Shown here piece by piece: positions 37,481 through 46,700 of a stretch of 64,000 nucleotides of DNA. Location of the stretch: contig CAXVYS010000014.1 in the NCBI GenBank assembly GCA_963422675.2, positions 1 to 64,000 of the forward strand, read 5' to 3'. The notes beneath the pieces are model-generated. The model was given only the letters and a program-made list of their open reading frames with translations, was not told where the DNA came from and did not search any database. Both the position numbers and the translations under genes were made by a program. The stretch comes from UBA4416 sp963422675. GTDB lineage: Bacteria > Bacteroidota > Bacteroidia > B-17B0 > Aurantibacillaceae. The stretch's first letter is position 1, and each line of letters opens with the position of its first letter.

Positions 37481-38133
37481 TTAGAATTTACCTAGTAGAA
37501 GATCACCATATTGTAAGATATGGTGTTAAAAGTATCCTTGAGATTAATCCTGAGTTTCAGATTATTGGTGAAGCCGATAATGGAGAAGATTTATTATTAG
37601 AGCTAAAAAAGCTTAAAGTTGATTTAGTTATTACTGATATTTCGATGATAGGAATGGACGGTATTGAACTAACGAAACAAATAAAAAAAATATCCGGAGG
37701 AACAATAAAAGTACTGATCTTAAGCATGCATGCAGATGAACTGTATATTAATCAATGTTTTGAGGCAGGCGCGAATGGATATATGTTAAAAGACTTTAAG
37801 AATAATGAGTTGGGTTTAGCAATTCAAAAAATAATGAAAGGAGAGAAATACATCAGTCGTTCTGCATCCCAAATTTTAGCTGACAACTACATTAATAAAG
37901 AGTATTCTGGAACGAATAAAAGCGGTTCAAAAATAGAAATTACTAAACGAGAAAAAGAAATAATGGAATTGATCAGTTCCGGGCTTAGTAATAAGGAAAT
38001 TGCTGAGAAAATTTTCGTGAGTATCAGTACTGTAGACGCTCATAGATACAATATCTTAAAGAAACTCGAAGTAAAAAATACTGCTGAAATGATCACAAAA
38101 GCGATCAAATTACAACTTATTTTAATAAAATAA
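37477..38133 (+). CDS. NarL/LuxR-family response regulator
   Basis: The 218-residue regulator has a receiver (1-120, Asp54 in ITDISMIGMDG, Lys in YMLKDF) and a LuxR-type HTH (about 150-215; ITKREKEIMELISSGLSNKE followed by IAEKIFVSISTVDAHRYNIL). It is the cognate partner of the upstream PAS kinase, with overlapping genes. It should bind DNA when phosphorylated; targets are unknown. Confidence 0.94.
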   Translation: MIRIYLVEDHHIVRYGVKSILEINPEFQIIGEADNGEDLLLELKKLKVDLVITDISMIGMDGIELTKQIKKISGGTIKVLILSMHADELYINQCFEAGANGYMLKDFKNNELGLAIQKIMKGEKYISRSASQILADNYINKEYSGTNKSGSKIEITKREKEIMELISSGLSNKEIAEKIFVSISTVDAHRYNILKKLEVKNTAEMITKAIKLQLILIK

Positions 38134-38412
38134 ATTTAGAATCTAAAGACACTGAGACAAGCGATATTTGCAAATATTCGCTAAAAAACAGTACATGAAT
38201 ACAGCTCGTATAGCGTGTTGAAGACTGGCTAACGCCTGGCGCAATAGTGGTGATAATCGCCAAATCAGGCGCCAAAAGCTGGAATTATACAGGAGAATAC
38301 CATGGTTTAAATAGGTTGAATATCATCCATGCATGAAGCCCTCGAATACCTGGGAATAAAAGACCACTCCCGTTTATAAATTATTAGTCCTAACACAATT
38401 TCCCTCATTAAT

Positions 38413-38450
38413 ACTAAAAAACCATTCTGTTAGCAGAATGGTTTTTTAGT
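38413..38450 (+). terminator. Strong intrinsic terminator
   Basis: Perfect 17-base arms (38413-38429 and 38434-38450) surround a TTAG loop, with CCATTCTG/CAGAATGG at the core and a T-run on the + strand. It is about 280 bases after the NarL gene, far for that operon, which is one reason to suspect an intervening transcript. Confidence 0.88.
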
Positions 38451-38528
38451 TAATCTACTATTACAAATTGTATAAATCCCTTAGTTCTTTTTAAACTATA
38501 CACTTACAGGCATTCTTTTCTAATCAAA

Positions 38529-38536
38529 TACTTTTG
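38529..38536 (+). promoter_or_regulatory. Candidate -7 box for the MCP/porin/binding-protein operon
   Basis: TACTTTTG matches TAnnTTTG exactly and lies 46 bases before the ATG at 38582. No clear -33 element is visible. Confidence 0.4.
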
Positions 38537-38581
38537 TTACAAAAAAAGTACAAAATCTATTTCAAGTTCAAGCGAAAAAGA

Positions 38582-40123
38582 ATGAAAAAAATTAAATTAA
38601 AACTACCGGTTAGAATAGCTATTGGATATGTTGCCATTACAATATTCACCATTATAAATGCCAGTGTTGGCATTACTTTATTATCAAAGGTATTAAGCGC
38701 TGATAAAGATCTGACGGAAGTATATGTTCCTTCATCGCAAAACATAAAGGAGTTAAACAACCTTTTAGAATCAACAAACAAGTTAAATAACACCTGGATT
38801 TTTCAACCAAATCAAGAAGATAAAAAAATACTGAAACACAATGTTGAAGAAGCGCTTCCGGAAATTTTGGAGGAAACAAGCTCTTTATTATCAAAGGTGG
38901 AAAACAAAGAATACCTAAAAACATTTGATGAAGTAAGCGATAATGTACAGGTAATTTTAATTGACTCAAAAAAAGTAATGAATGGTCTTCAAACGAGTGA
39001 CGATTATATTAATGATGCAAAAGTAGATGAAGCTCTAAATATTTATACAAAAAACATAGAACCCAATACAAATACAACAAACAAACAGCTCTTATCATTA
39101 CTAAAAACTATTGAGAATAATTGCAAAGACTTAACAAAAGATAAAGAGAACGCCTACTCCACTTTAAAATACAGCTTTATCATACTTGCCTTGTTATTAG
39201 TAGCTATCGGCTTTATAGCAACTTATTTAACAATTAAAAATCTAACCAAAACTATTGGTGGCGAACCTGAAGATGTGTTTGATATTGCAACCCGAATTTC
39301 AAAAGGCGACTTAACTTTTAACATCACAGAAAAAGACAGAGAAAGATCAGGAATTTTCGGAGCAATGATCAGTATGACTGACCAATTGATCACCGTTATA
39401 TCCTCTGTCGTGAAAAGTTCCGAAAGTATTGCTACAGCAAGCAATGAAATGAATTCATCTTCACAACAAATGTCGAATGGTGCAACAGAACAAGCAAGTT
39501 CAGTAGAAGAAATTTCGTCTTCAATGGAAGAAATGGTAGCTAATATTCAACAAAATACCCTTAATTCGCAACAAACCGAAAAAATTGCTAAACAAGCAGC
39601 GAAAGAAATTACAGAAGGCAATGAATCAGTAACTCAAACTGTAAATTCAATGATAACCATTGCTAATAAAATATCGATTATTGAAGAAATTTCAAGACAA
39701 ACAAACTTATTGGCATTAAACGCTGCTGTAGAAGCTGCCCGTGCAGGCGAGCATGGCCGTGGTTTTGCAGTTGTAGCTGCCGAAGTTAGAAAACTAGCCG
39801 AAAAAAGCCAGGCAGCGGCAACGGAGATAAATGGAGTATCATCTGTTAGTGTTGAAATTGCTAAAAAATCAGGCCAATTATTACATGAAGTTGTTCCTAA
39901 TATTCAAAAAACTTCCGACTTAATTCAGGAAATTTCCGCTGCAAGTATTGAACAAAGTTCCGGAGCCGGACAAATCAATAACGCCATTCAGCAATTAAAT
40001 CAGGTTGTACAGGCAAATGCTGCTGCTGCCGAAGAGATGTCCGCTAGTGCTGAAGAATTAAATAAACAATCAACTTATTTAAAACACGCTGTATCATTCT
40101 TCAAAATTAAAGGGGCAAAATAA
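38582..40123 (+). CDS. Methyl-accepting chemotaxis protein with four-helix-bundle sensor
   Basis: Started at the ATG at 38582 (the in-frame TTG at 38534 adds a basic, unconserved tail), this is a 513-residue receptor. It has TM1 (about 8-30), a 4HB_MCP-type periplasmic bundle (31-195), TM2 (about 198-220), a HAMP-like segment with TIGGEPEDVFDIATRISKGD (220-275) and a signalling hairpin nearly identical in pattern to the MCP at 28129. It ends FFKIKGAK with no CheR-binding pentapeptide. It lies outside the che cluster and 33 bases before a porin gene, so it probably shares the same CheA/CheW array and monitors something related to that porin and binding protein. Confidence 0.95.
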   Translation: MKKIKLKLPVRIAIGYVAITIFTIINASVGITLLSKVLSADKDLTEVYVPSSQNIKELNNLLESTNKLNNTWIFQPNQEDKKILKHNVEEALPEILEETSSLLSKVENKEYLKTFDEVSDNVQVILIDSKKVMNGLQTSDDYINDAKVDEALNIYTKNIEPNTNTTNKQLLSLLKTIENNCKDLTKDKENAYSTLKYSFIILALLLVAIGFIATYLTIKNLTKTIGGEPEDVFDIATRISKGDLTFNITEKDRERSGIFGAMISMTDQLITVISSVVKSSESIATASNEMNSSSQQMSNGATEQASSVEEISSSMEEMVANIQQNTLNSQQTEKIAKQAAKEITEGNESVTQTVNSMITIANKISIIEEISRQTNLLALNAAVEAARAGEHGRGFAVVAAEVRKLAEKSQAAATEINGVSSVSVEIAKKSGQLLHEVVPNIQKTSDLIQEISAASIEQSSGAGQINNAIQQLNQVVQANAAAAEEMSASAEELNKQSTYLKHAVSFFKIKGAK

Positions 40124-40156
40124 TACATCATTAACTAAAAACAAAAACAACAAAAA

Positions 40157-41362
40157 ATGAAAAAAACAAAATCAAGTTTATTTGGAGCCTTATTGTTAGT
40201 AGGGGCATCATTAAACATTCATGCACAAGACACTCAAGTGAAATTATTTGGGCAACCTGAATTTCAAAGCCAAACAAAAACACAAAAAGGAAACTATTTC
40301 AAAAATCCTTTAAGCAGCGCCCTTCCTCCGGTATGGAGCGATTCTACTTATGTAGATAGTACTAAATCCGCATTTAATCCCGGAAATTTCGTTCTTTTTA
40401 TTACATCACAATTAACTGAACGCTTAAGCATTCTTAGTGAAAACACAGCTGGTATCACTAATGGAGTTGCTTCATTTGAAATACAACGTTTAATGGCGCG
40501 TTACTATGTTAAAGATTACTTTAGTGTACGTGTTGGGAAAATGTTTAACCCAATTGGATACTGGAATAATCAATACAATATGGGTTTAGTTCTTCAACCA
40601 ACTATCCAAAGACCATCAATTATCAGAGCATCTAATGATGGTGGTGTACTTCAAGTTAAAAATACAGGTATACAAGTAGAAGGTGATAACATCTCCAAAC
40701 TTAGAATGTTCTATCGCGTATTTGTTTGCAATGGTGGTGGTTCTAGCTTATTAAAAAACAATTTAAAAAATCAATATGCCGTAACAGGACAAATTGGTTT
40801 TGAACCATTTGATGGATTTAAAGTTATAGCTTCTGCGCATTATGATATTTTTAATGCAAATAAACCAAATACAGCTGGTATTTCAAATGTAAAAGGAGGA
40901 ACCGCATTACTTTCAAATGCAACAATCGTATACATGAACCCAGGAAAAAAATTAGAATTTGTTGGAGAGTACTATTACCAATCATCTAAATTTGATTCTA
41001 TTGGTGAAAAAAGCAGCCAGGGTTTATTAACATATGCCGGATACAAAGTAACTAATAAATTCATTCCTTACGTTCAGTATGCATATTTACAAGCAGGTAC
41101 AGCCAATTCAACAGATTTCTATTATGCAGGCGCTACAAATGGTATACAAATAAAAGTGAACGATTTAACTATAGGAGCACGATACAAATTAAGTTCAAAC
41201 TTTGTTGTTAAACTTGAATATGCATACCGCGTAGAGCAACAAATCTATAAAGACAATTCTTTTGTTTTACAAAATCCATTATTCCCAGGATATAAATCAG
41301 GTGATAAAATAGGAACAACTATAACTCATGGCCCTCGTGTACAGTTTGCTTTTGCCTTTTAA
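40157..41362 (+). CDS. Outer-membrane porin, phosphate-selective OprO/OprP-like
   Basis: The 401-residue protein has a signal peptide (1-23, NIHAQD) and a barrel with patterns such as FEIQRLMARYYVKDYFSVRV and GKMFNPIGYWNNQYNMG, ending GPRVQFAFAF. These resemble the OprO/OprP porin group. It is followed 28 bases on by a phosphate-binding-like protein, which supports a role in uptake of phosphate or another oxyanion. The gene order MCP-porin-binding protein suggests ligand uptake and sensing are linked. Confidence 0.78.
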   Translation: MKKTKSSLFGALLLVGASLNIHAQDTQVKLFGQPEFQSQTKTQKGNYFKNPLSSALPPVWSDSTYVDSTKSAFNPGNFVLFITSQLTERLSILSENTAGITNGVASFEIQRLMARYYVKDYFSVRVGKMFNPIGYWNNQYNMGLVLQPTIQRPSIIRASNDGGVLQVKNTGIQVEGDNISKLRMFYRVFVCNGGGSSLLKNNLKNQYAVTGQIGFEPFDGFKVIASAHYDIFNANKPNTAGISNVKGGTALLSNATIVYMNPGKKLEFVGEYYYQSSKFDSIGEKSSQGLLTYAGYKVTNKFIPYVQYAYLQAGTANSTDFYYAGATNGIQIKVNDLTIGARYKLSSNFVVKLEYAYRVEQQIYKDNSFVLQNPLFPGYKSGDKIGTTITHGPRVQFAFAF

Positions 41363-41390
41363 TACTATAAAAACAATTAAATAACTAAAA

Positions 41391-41843
41391 ATGAAAAAAA
41401 TATTACTCGTTTGTTTAGTGGGAATTTTATGCTCATTTAAACTATATAACTACTCAAGTAGTTCAATCGTTGTGATCGTTAACAAAGAAAATCCTGTTAC
41501 AACACTATCTGTAAGCGAAACCAAACTATATTGGTTAAGAAAAATCAAAAAAAGATGGCCGGATATTAATAAAAATATCCGCCCGGCTGATTATAAATCA
41601 AAAAATGGAGCTCAAACTGCGTTTTATGCTAATGTTCTTGGATTATCAGCAACTGACGTTGAAACTTACTTTACTCAAAAACAATATGAAAGTGCCGAAA
41701 AACCACAAGATAAATTTTCATCTGAAAGTGAATTGATCAATTTTGTTGCTGATGAGGTTGGAGCTATTGGTTTTGTTAATGCAAGTAGTTTAACAGATGC
41801 TGATAAGGCAAAAGTGAAAATTGTATGTACTATTGGAGGATAA
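41391..41843 (+). CDS. Short phosphate ABC transporter substrate-binding-like protein (PstS-like)
   Basis: This 150-residue protein has a signal peptide (about 1-20) and a single lobe of a PBP-like fold. VIVNKENPVTTLSVSETKLY and the later YESAEKPQDKF and VGAIGFVNAS motifs are typical of the short PstS-like family. It is half the length of a normal PstS, as is usual for this group, and no Pst membrane or ATPase genes are nearby. It may present ligand to the MCP or porin encoded upstream, rather than feed an ABC importer. Confidence 0.82.
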   Translation: MKKILLVCLVGILCSFKLYNYSSSSIVVIVNKENPVTTLSVSETKLYWLRKIKKRWPDINKNIRPADYKSKNGAQTAFYANVLGLSATDVETYFTQKQYESAEKPQDKFSSESELINFVADEVGAIGFVNASSLTDADKAKVKIVCTIGG

Positions 41844-41855
41844 CAATTAACACTC

Positions 41856-41905
41856 TATATAAAACAAAAAAGACCCGAAAATTCGGGTCTTTTTTGTTTT
41901 ATATA
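41856..41905. terminator. Bidirectional intrinsic terminator
   Basis: Perfect 24-base arms (41856-41879 and 41882-41905) around a two-base loop include GACCCGAA/TTCGGGTC at the core, with T-runs on both strands. It separates the convergent binding-protein gene and double-receiver gene. Confidence 0.92.
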
Positions 41906-41927
41906 ATTACCAATCAGTAATTCTTTT

Positions 41928-43100
41928 TTAATTAAAATCCTTAAAATACTCTTCTATTGCATTCAATTCTTGTTGGATTTTTTTATAAAAATTCTCTAAT
42001 CTATTACAATCTGTTGAGAATCTCTGAATTGACTGAAGTTCCTTAATGTATAATCTTAATTCATCAACTCCAAAATACCCGGAGTAATTTATTAATTCAT
42101 GAAATACTTTATTTCGTTTAGTAAAATCCTTAGTTTTAATTGACGTATTTACGAAATCTGAAGCTATTCTCACAAGACTTAAAAAACGGCCTAGCCATTT
42201 TTTAAACAATTGATCGTCTCCATTCGACAATTTTATAGCCTGACTATAATTATATTTTTTATTATCAAAATCATCAATAACAACAACTTTGTCCCACTCT
42301 ATAATATTTTGTTCTGTATCTAATAACTCTTTAATAATGATATCGCTTAATTGCTTTGCCTGAAATGGTTTTGTAATAAAAGCATTCATACCAATACCCA
42401 TGCATTTATCCATCAATTCTTTTTCAGAATGTCCGGTAATTGCAATAATTGGGACATTACTTGAATATTTATTTCTTATAATTATGGAGAGTTCTATACC
42501 ACTTATTAAGGGTACATTTATATCGGTTAATACTAAATCATAAAATCCTGATAAAAAACTGTCTAAAGCATCTTCACCATTATCAACAACATCTGCTTCA
42601 AACCCTAAGTCATTCAATAATGCCAAAATATACGCTTGATTTAATTCGTTATCTTCAACCAAAAGGATCTTTTTTTTAGATGAATGAGCTATGGTCTTTG
42701 GTTCATTAGATTGCTTTAGTTCTGAAAATACATTTTTAATTTTAGTAACTAAATCATCAATATTTATAGGTTTATAAAGTATATTTTCCGTTTCTAAACC
42801 ATAGTCCTTTTCATTATGTATGAATTCAGATTGGTCTGCCAAAAGAATAATAGATGTATTAGATGTTAATCGATTAGATTTAATAACTTTACTTACAATT
42901 AATCCATCAATTTTTGATATTTTTTTTTCAATAAGAATCAGATCCGGGTTTTTGCTTTGGGCAATAGCAATAGCTTGTTTACCATCAATAGCCGTTAAAA
43001 TATTATAACCTTCATATTTAAGCCTCTTTGCTAATAAATTTAAATTACTGAACGAATCATCAGCAATTAAAATAGTCTTAATATTTTGGTTTTCAGTCAA
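41928..43100 (-). CDS. Double-receiver response regulator with HPt-like tail; first receiver has Glu for Asp
   Basis: The 390-residue protein has receiver 1 (about 8-125), receiver 2 (143-262) and an HPt-like helical tail (about 290-390, His334 in VFHELINYSGYFG). In receiver 1 the phospho-acceptor position is Glu58 (LILIEKKISKIDG, codon GAA). In receiver 2 it is a normal Asp193 (LTDINVPLISG). A Glu there often mimics the phosphorylated state. The start is a TTG (43100) because an in-frame TAA lies directly before it and no Met follows nearby. It lies downstream of the hybrid kinase and phosphatase remnant on the same strand and probably relays phosphate from that kinase. Confidence 0.85.
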   Translation of the reverse strand: MTENQNIKTILIADDSFSNLNLLAKRLKYEGYNILTAIDGKQAIAIAQSKNPDLILIEKKISKIDGLIVSKVIKSNRLTSNTSIILLADQSEFIHNEKDYGLETENILYKPINIDDLVTKIKNVFSELKQSNEPKTIAHSSKKKILLVEDNELNQAYILALLNDLGFEADVVDNGEDALDSFLSGFYDLVLTDINVPLISGIELSIIIRNKYSSNVPIIAITGHSEKELMDKCMGIGMNAFITKPFQAKQLSDIIIKELLDTEQNIIEWDKVVVIDDFDNKKYNYSQAIKLSNGDDQLFKKWLGRFLSLVRIASDFVNTSIKTKDFTKRNKVFHELINYSGYFGVDELRLYIKELQSIQRFSTDCNRLENFYKKIQQELNAIEEYFKDFN

Positions 43101-43118
43101 TTAATCTAATTTTACCTT

Positions 43119-43731
43119 TTATACTTTAATTCCAATTAATAAAATATCGTCTGTTTGTTCTTCATCTCCTATCCAATCAATCATCGTATCCTCAAATATC
43201 TGTTTTTGAACCTCCATCGGCTGAGCGTTTAAAGATAAAATTAATTTTGAGAATTTTTTCTTCATAAATTTCTTGTTCTTATCTCCCCCAGATCGGTTAT
43301 ACCATCACTAAAAATGTATACAACCGACCCTTGTTCCGGAGAAATTCTTTGTTTATTGAGTTTTTTGATTCCGCCGCCAATCTCCAGCCTATCGCCTTTT
43401 ACCTCAATGATATTGACATTTTTTGCCAAAAAATCGATCTTTTAGCGCCGGCAAATTCAATTATCCCACTAATATTATCAAATAAACATACAGCCATTTC
43501 AAGTCCGTCATTAACTCCACCATTTTGTTGGTTTAAGATAGCAACTATATTCTTATTTAATTCATATAAGATCTTTTCAGGAGAGAAAATTTCCTGGTAT
43601 TTTAATATTCGCTCTAATAAAACGATACTTATTGTAGTTAACAAGGCGCCAGGAACTTCATATCCTGTCCAATCTCCCAATACTACTAAATATTTATCTC
43701 CTAAATCATACGTCCACTCTCTACTCCAGAA
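43119..43731 (-). pseudogene. Decayed SpoIIE/PP2C-type phosphatase: 5' truncated with two frameshifts
   Basis: Reading the minus strand from 43731, the sequence gives FWSREWTYDLGDKYLVVLGD then WTGYEVPGALLTT, then NDGLEMAVCLFDN up to FWQK. This aligns with the intact phosphatase at 48278. At an A6 run near 43419 the frame must shift to continue (NVNIIEVKGDRLEIGGGIKK, then YIFSDGITDLG). At a G5 run near 43284 it must shift again (GDKNKKFMKKKFSKLILSL to DDILLIGIKV, stop at 43119). The first 90-100 codons are missing. The catalytic DxTGHGVPG is DWTGYEVPG. Either a real pseudogene or homopolymer sequencing errors, but the missing N-terminus favours decay. Confidence 0.8.
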
Positions 43732-46700
43732 TTAATCACCATGACTTTCTTGCATTAGGTATTTAAATTTTTCAAAACAAATGTTCATTTTATCAATTTC
43801 AAAGTTTTCAGAGTATTCAAATAAGGTTTGTCCATATAGAAACAATTCATTGTTACTGATATTCTTACCAAATGCTTTAATTTCTGAAGCAAAAGCACTA
43901 ATATCATCTACGCTCATAAGCTCTTTGATAGAATTGTATTTTCGCATAAACTGATTAGCTACTTCATTTTTTATTTCGTTCGATAAACTATATTCAATCA
44001 TAATTTCAGGGCTTTCAATTTTATTAGTTTCAGTTAATAATTTATCAAAAGAAAGATAGTTACAAATCATTTGTATCAATTCGCACTTCGCAATAGGTTT
44101 TCTCAAATAATTATCGCATAAATTACTAATTATCAACTCATTGTGCTTTAATGCAGAAGCTGTAATTGCAATAATCGGAATATCCTTAAATTCAGGATTC
44201 GATTTTAGTGTTTTTGTCGCAATATAACCGTTCATAACAGGCATCATCATATCCATTAAGATTAAATCCGGTTTTATGGATGCAACTTTATCCAAAGCCA
44301 TCTGCCCATTTTCTGCCTCAAAAAGCTTCAAATTAAATTCTTGTAAAAAACCTTTAATTACTTCAATGTTAGAACTTGTATCTTCTACAATTAAAACTGT
44401 TTGGCCTTGAAATCTTACATTTGATGAATGGTCAAATGTTTCCACATCATTCCAATTATTTACGATCTCAATTTCATTAAATGTAACGGTAAACTCACTT
44501 CCTTTGCCTTCCTTACTTTCAAGAGATATTATGCCTCCCATCAACTCAACAAAGTGTTTTGTAATAGTTAATCCAAGACCAGTACCCCCATATTTGTGAG
44601 TACTTTGCCCATATTGCTGTTTAAACGATTCGAAGATGGCAGTTTGCTGTTCCAATGGAATACCTATTCCGGTATCCTTTACTTTAAGTGTTAGAGAAGC
44701 TTTATTTAAATCAATTAAACTTTTTTCACATTGTATAGAAAATAAAATTTCTCCATAATGTGTAAATTTCAGAGCATTACCAAGCAAGTTAAATAATATT
44801 TGACGAATTTTGACTTCGTCAATAATTATAAAATCTGTTGCAGTAATGTTATTTGATACATTAAATTTAAGATTCTTTTTCGATGCCTCAAGATAATATA
44901 TATGATAAAATTCATTTACTATTTCATTAATATCTGTTGGCAAATAATCTAAGCCCATATTACCAGACTCTATTTTTGCCAAATCAAGAATATCATTAAT
45001 TAACATTAATAAGCTCTTACCTCCCGAAATAATACCATTTAAATATCCTTCATATTTAGATCCTCTTGTTTTACCTATTAGCAATTCGGAAAAACCTAAA
45101 ATTGCATTCATAGGAGTCCTTATTTCATGACTCATATTAGATAAAAATTCTGTTTTAGCCTGATTAGCTCTTTCCGCCTCTTCTTTTGCCAATACTGCTT
45201 TAATTTGAGATTCTTTTAATTCATCAATTTGCCCTAAGTAACCATAAAATATCAAATTGTCATTCTCATCCCTTTCTGGCATTGCTTGAAAAATAAACCA
45301 GGAATAATTTTCTAAAGCTTTAAATTTTATTCTTAACTCCATATTAAGAGATTCCATTCTGTTCTGAGATCTATCAAACTCATAAACAAGAGTTGAGAAA
45401 TCTTCGGGATGAATCAACTTTAAGAAATCGCTTAAATCATTTATATTAAAATACTTATTGTCCTCACTAAATATTGTAAATCGTGAATCCCCTTTCTTGT
45501 CTATCTCAATGGTTAAAACAGCTCCCGGAATTTGAGAAATAATTTTCTCAAAATATAAACTCGAATTTTTTGCCTCTAGCTCAGCTCTTTGAAGTTTCTC
45601 TTCAATCTTTTTTTGCTTATCAATGTCCGATATATAACCATACCAAATAGTAGAACCATCAGTTTGTGTTTCTGTTTTTGCTTCCAGCCTTTTCCACGAT
45701 TCTTTATTTTTATTATCAATAGATATAACACGATAATCAATCATAAAACTTTCCTGAGACAATGCCGAATCATAAAAAGCTTTCTTCATTTTTTCAAGAT
45801 CTCCGGCATTAATTTTAGGATAGATTACGGACGCGTCCTTTTCAAGTTCTTCCGTACTGAAACCATATAACTTTCCAATTTTTTCATTAGGATTGTTGTA
45901 CTTTCGCACGCCATTTGCAAATATTTGGTATTCGAAAATTATGCCAGGTACCTGATTGGTAAGCATTTTTAGCTTATCTGAAAGTTTTTTAAGTTCCAAT
46001 TCTGATTCAACTTTTTCATCAATATCTGAAATATATCCATACCAAATCACAGAATCGTCATTCTGTTTTTCAGGACTTGCCTCTAATCTAACCCATGATT
46101 CTTTTGTTTTATTAAATAATCCTTTAGTTCTATAATCAATATTTATTTTTTTTAAAGTATTAGCTGATTCATTAAATGAATGCTGAAGAATCATTAAATC
46201 ATCAGGATTAACATAGTCCCAAACTGCCATTGAACTATGTTTCATTTGATCATATAAAATTCCATTTTTGAATCCATTTTGACTTACATAATTAAATTTT
46301 CGTTCGCCACTAGAGGTCATTTTGAATTCAAAAATGACACCTGGAACTTGATTAGTAAGTACTTTCAGCCGTTCATTGAATTTTTCAAGTTTAATTTCTG
46401 CTTCTTTCTTGGCCTGTATATCTGAAATATACCCATACCAAATAATTGAATTATCTTCTTGCTTCTCCGGACTAGCCTCAATGTTTCTCCAAACAATATC
46501 GTTAATTAGTTCATGATGAATCTTAATGTCAACGCTAAATGGCGCCAATGTAACGCTATGACTATTAAATAAGTCAATTAGAGTTGGCAGGTCGTCCTTA
46601 TAAACAATATCCCATAATTTATTGCTACTACTATCAATTAAGCTGTCAGATTTTATTCCTGTTCCGGTTTCAATTCTTTCTGTAATATAATTGAGGTTTG

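Larger units (their letters stand above)
38134..38581. other. Intergenic region with GC-richer, structured segment
   Basis: There is no supportable ORF in these 448 bases. The part from about 38160 to 38390 is visibly richer in G+C than its neighbours and holds several inverted repeats: a near-palindrome at 38161-38181, TGGCGC (38237-38242) with GCGCCA (38269-38274), and an inner TGGTGAT/ATCGCCA pair. A strong terminator follows at 38413 and then a promoter-like box at 38529. A small non-coding RNA ending at that terminator would explain the layout. Confidence 0.4.

Noticed and set aside
38134..38412. Integron attC site or tRNA
   Set aside because: GGCTAACG resembles an attC end but no matching GTTRRRY partner is found, and no cloverleaf with a T-arm GTTC motif can be drawn.
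38534..38581. TTG start of the second MCP
   Set aside because: The extra 16 residues are basic and overlap the promoter-like box; ATG at 38582 places TM1 normally.
43331..43735. 134-residue + strand ORF
   Set aside because: It is antisense to the phosphatase remnant, whose minus-strand translation matches a known family in three segments; the + strand product has no recognisable feature.
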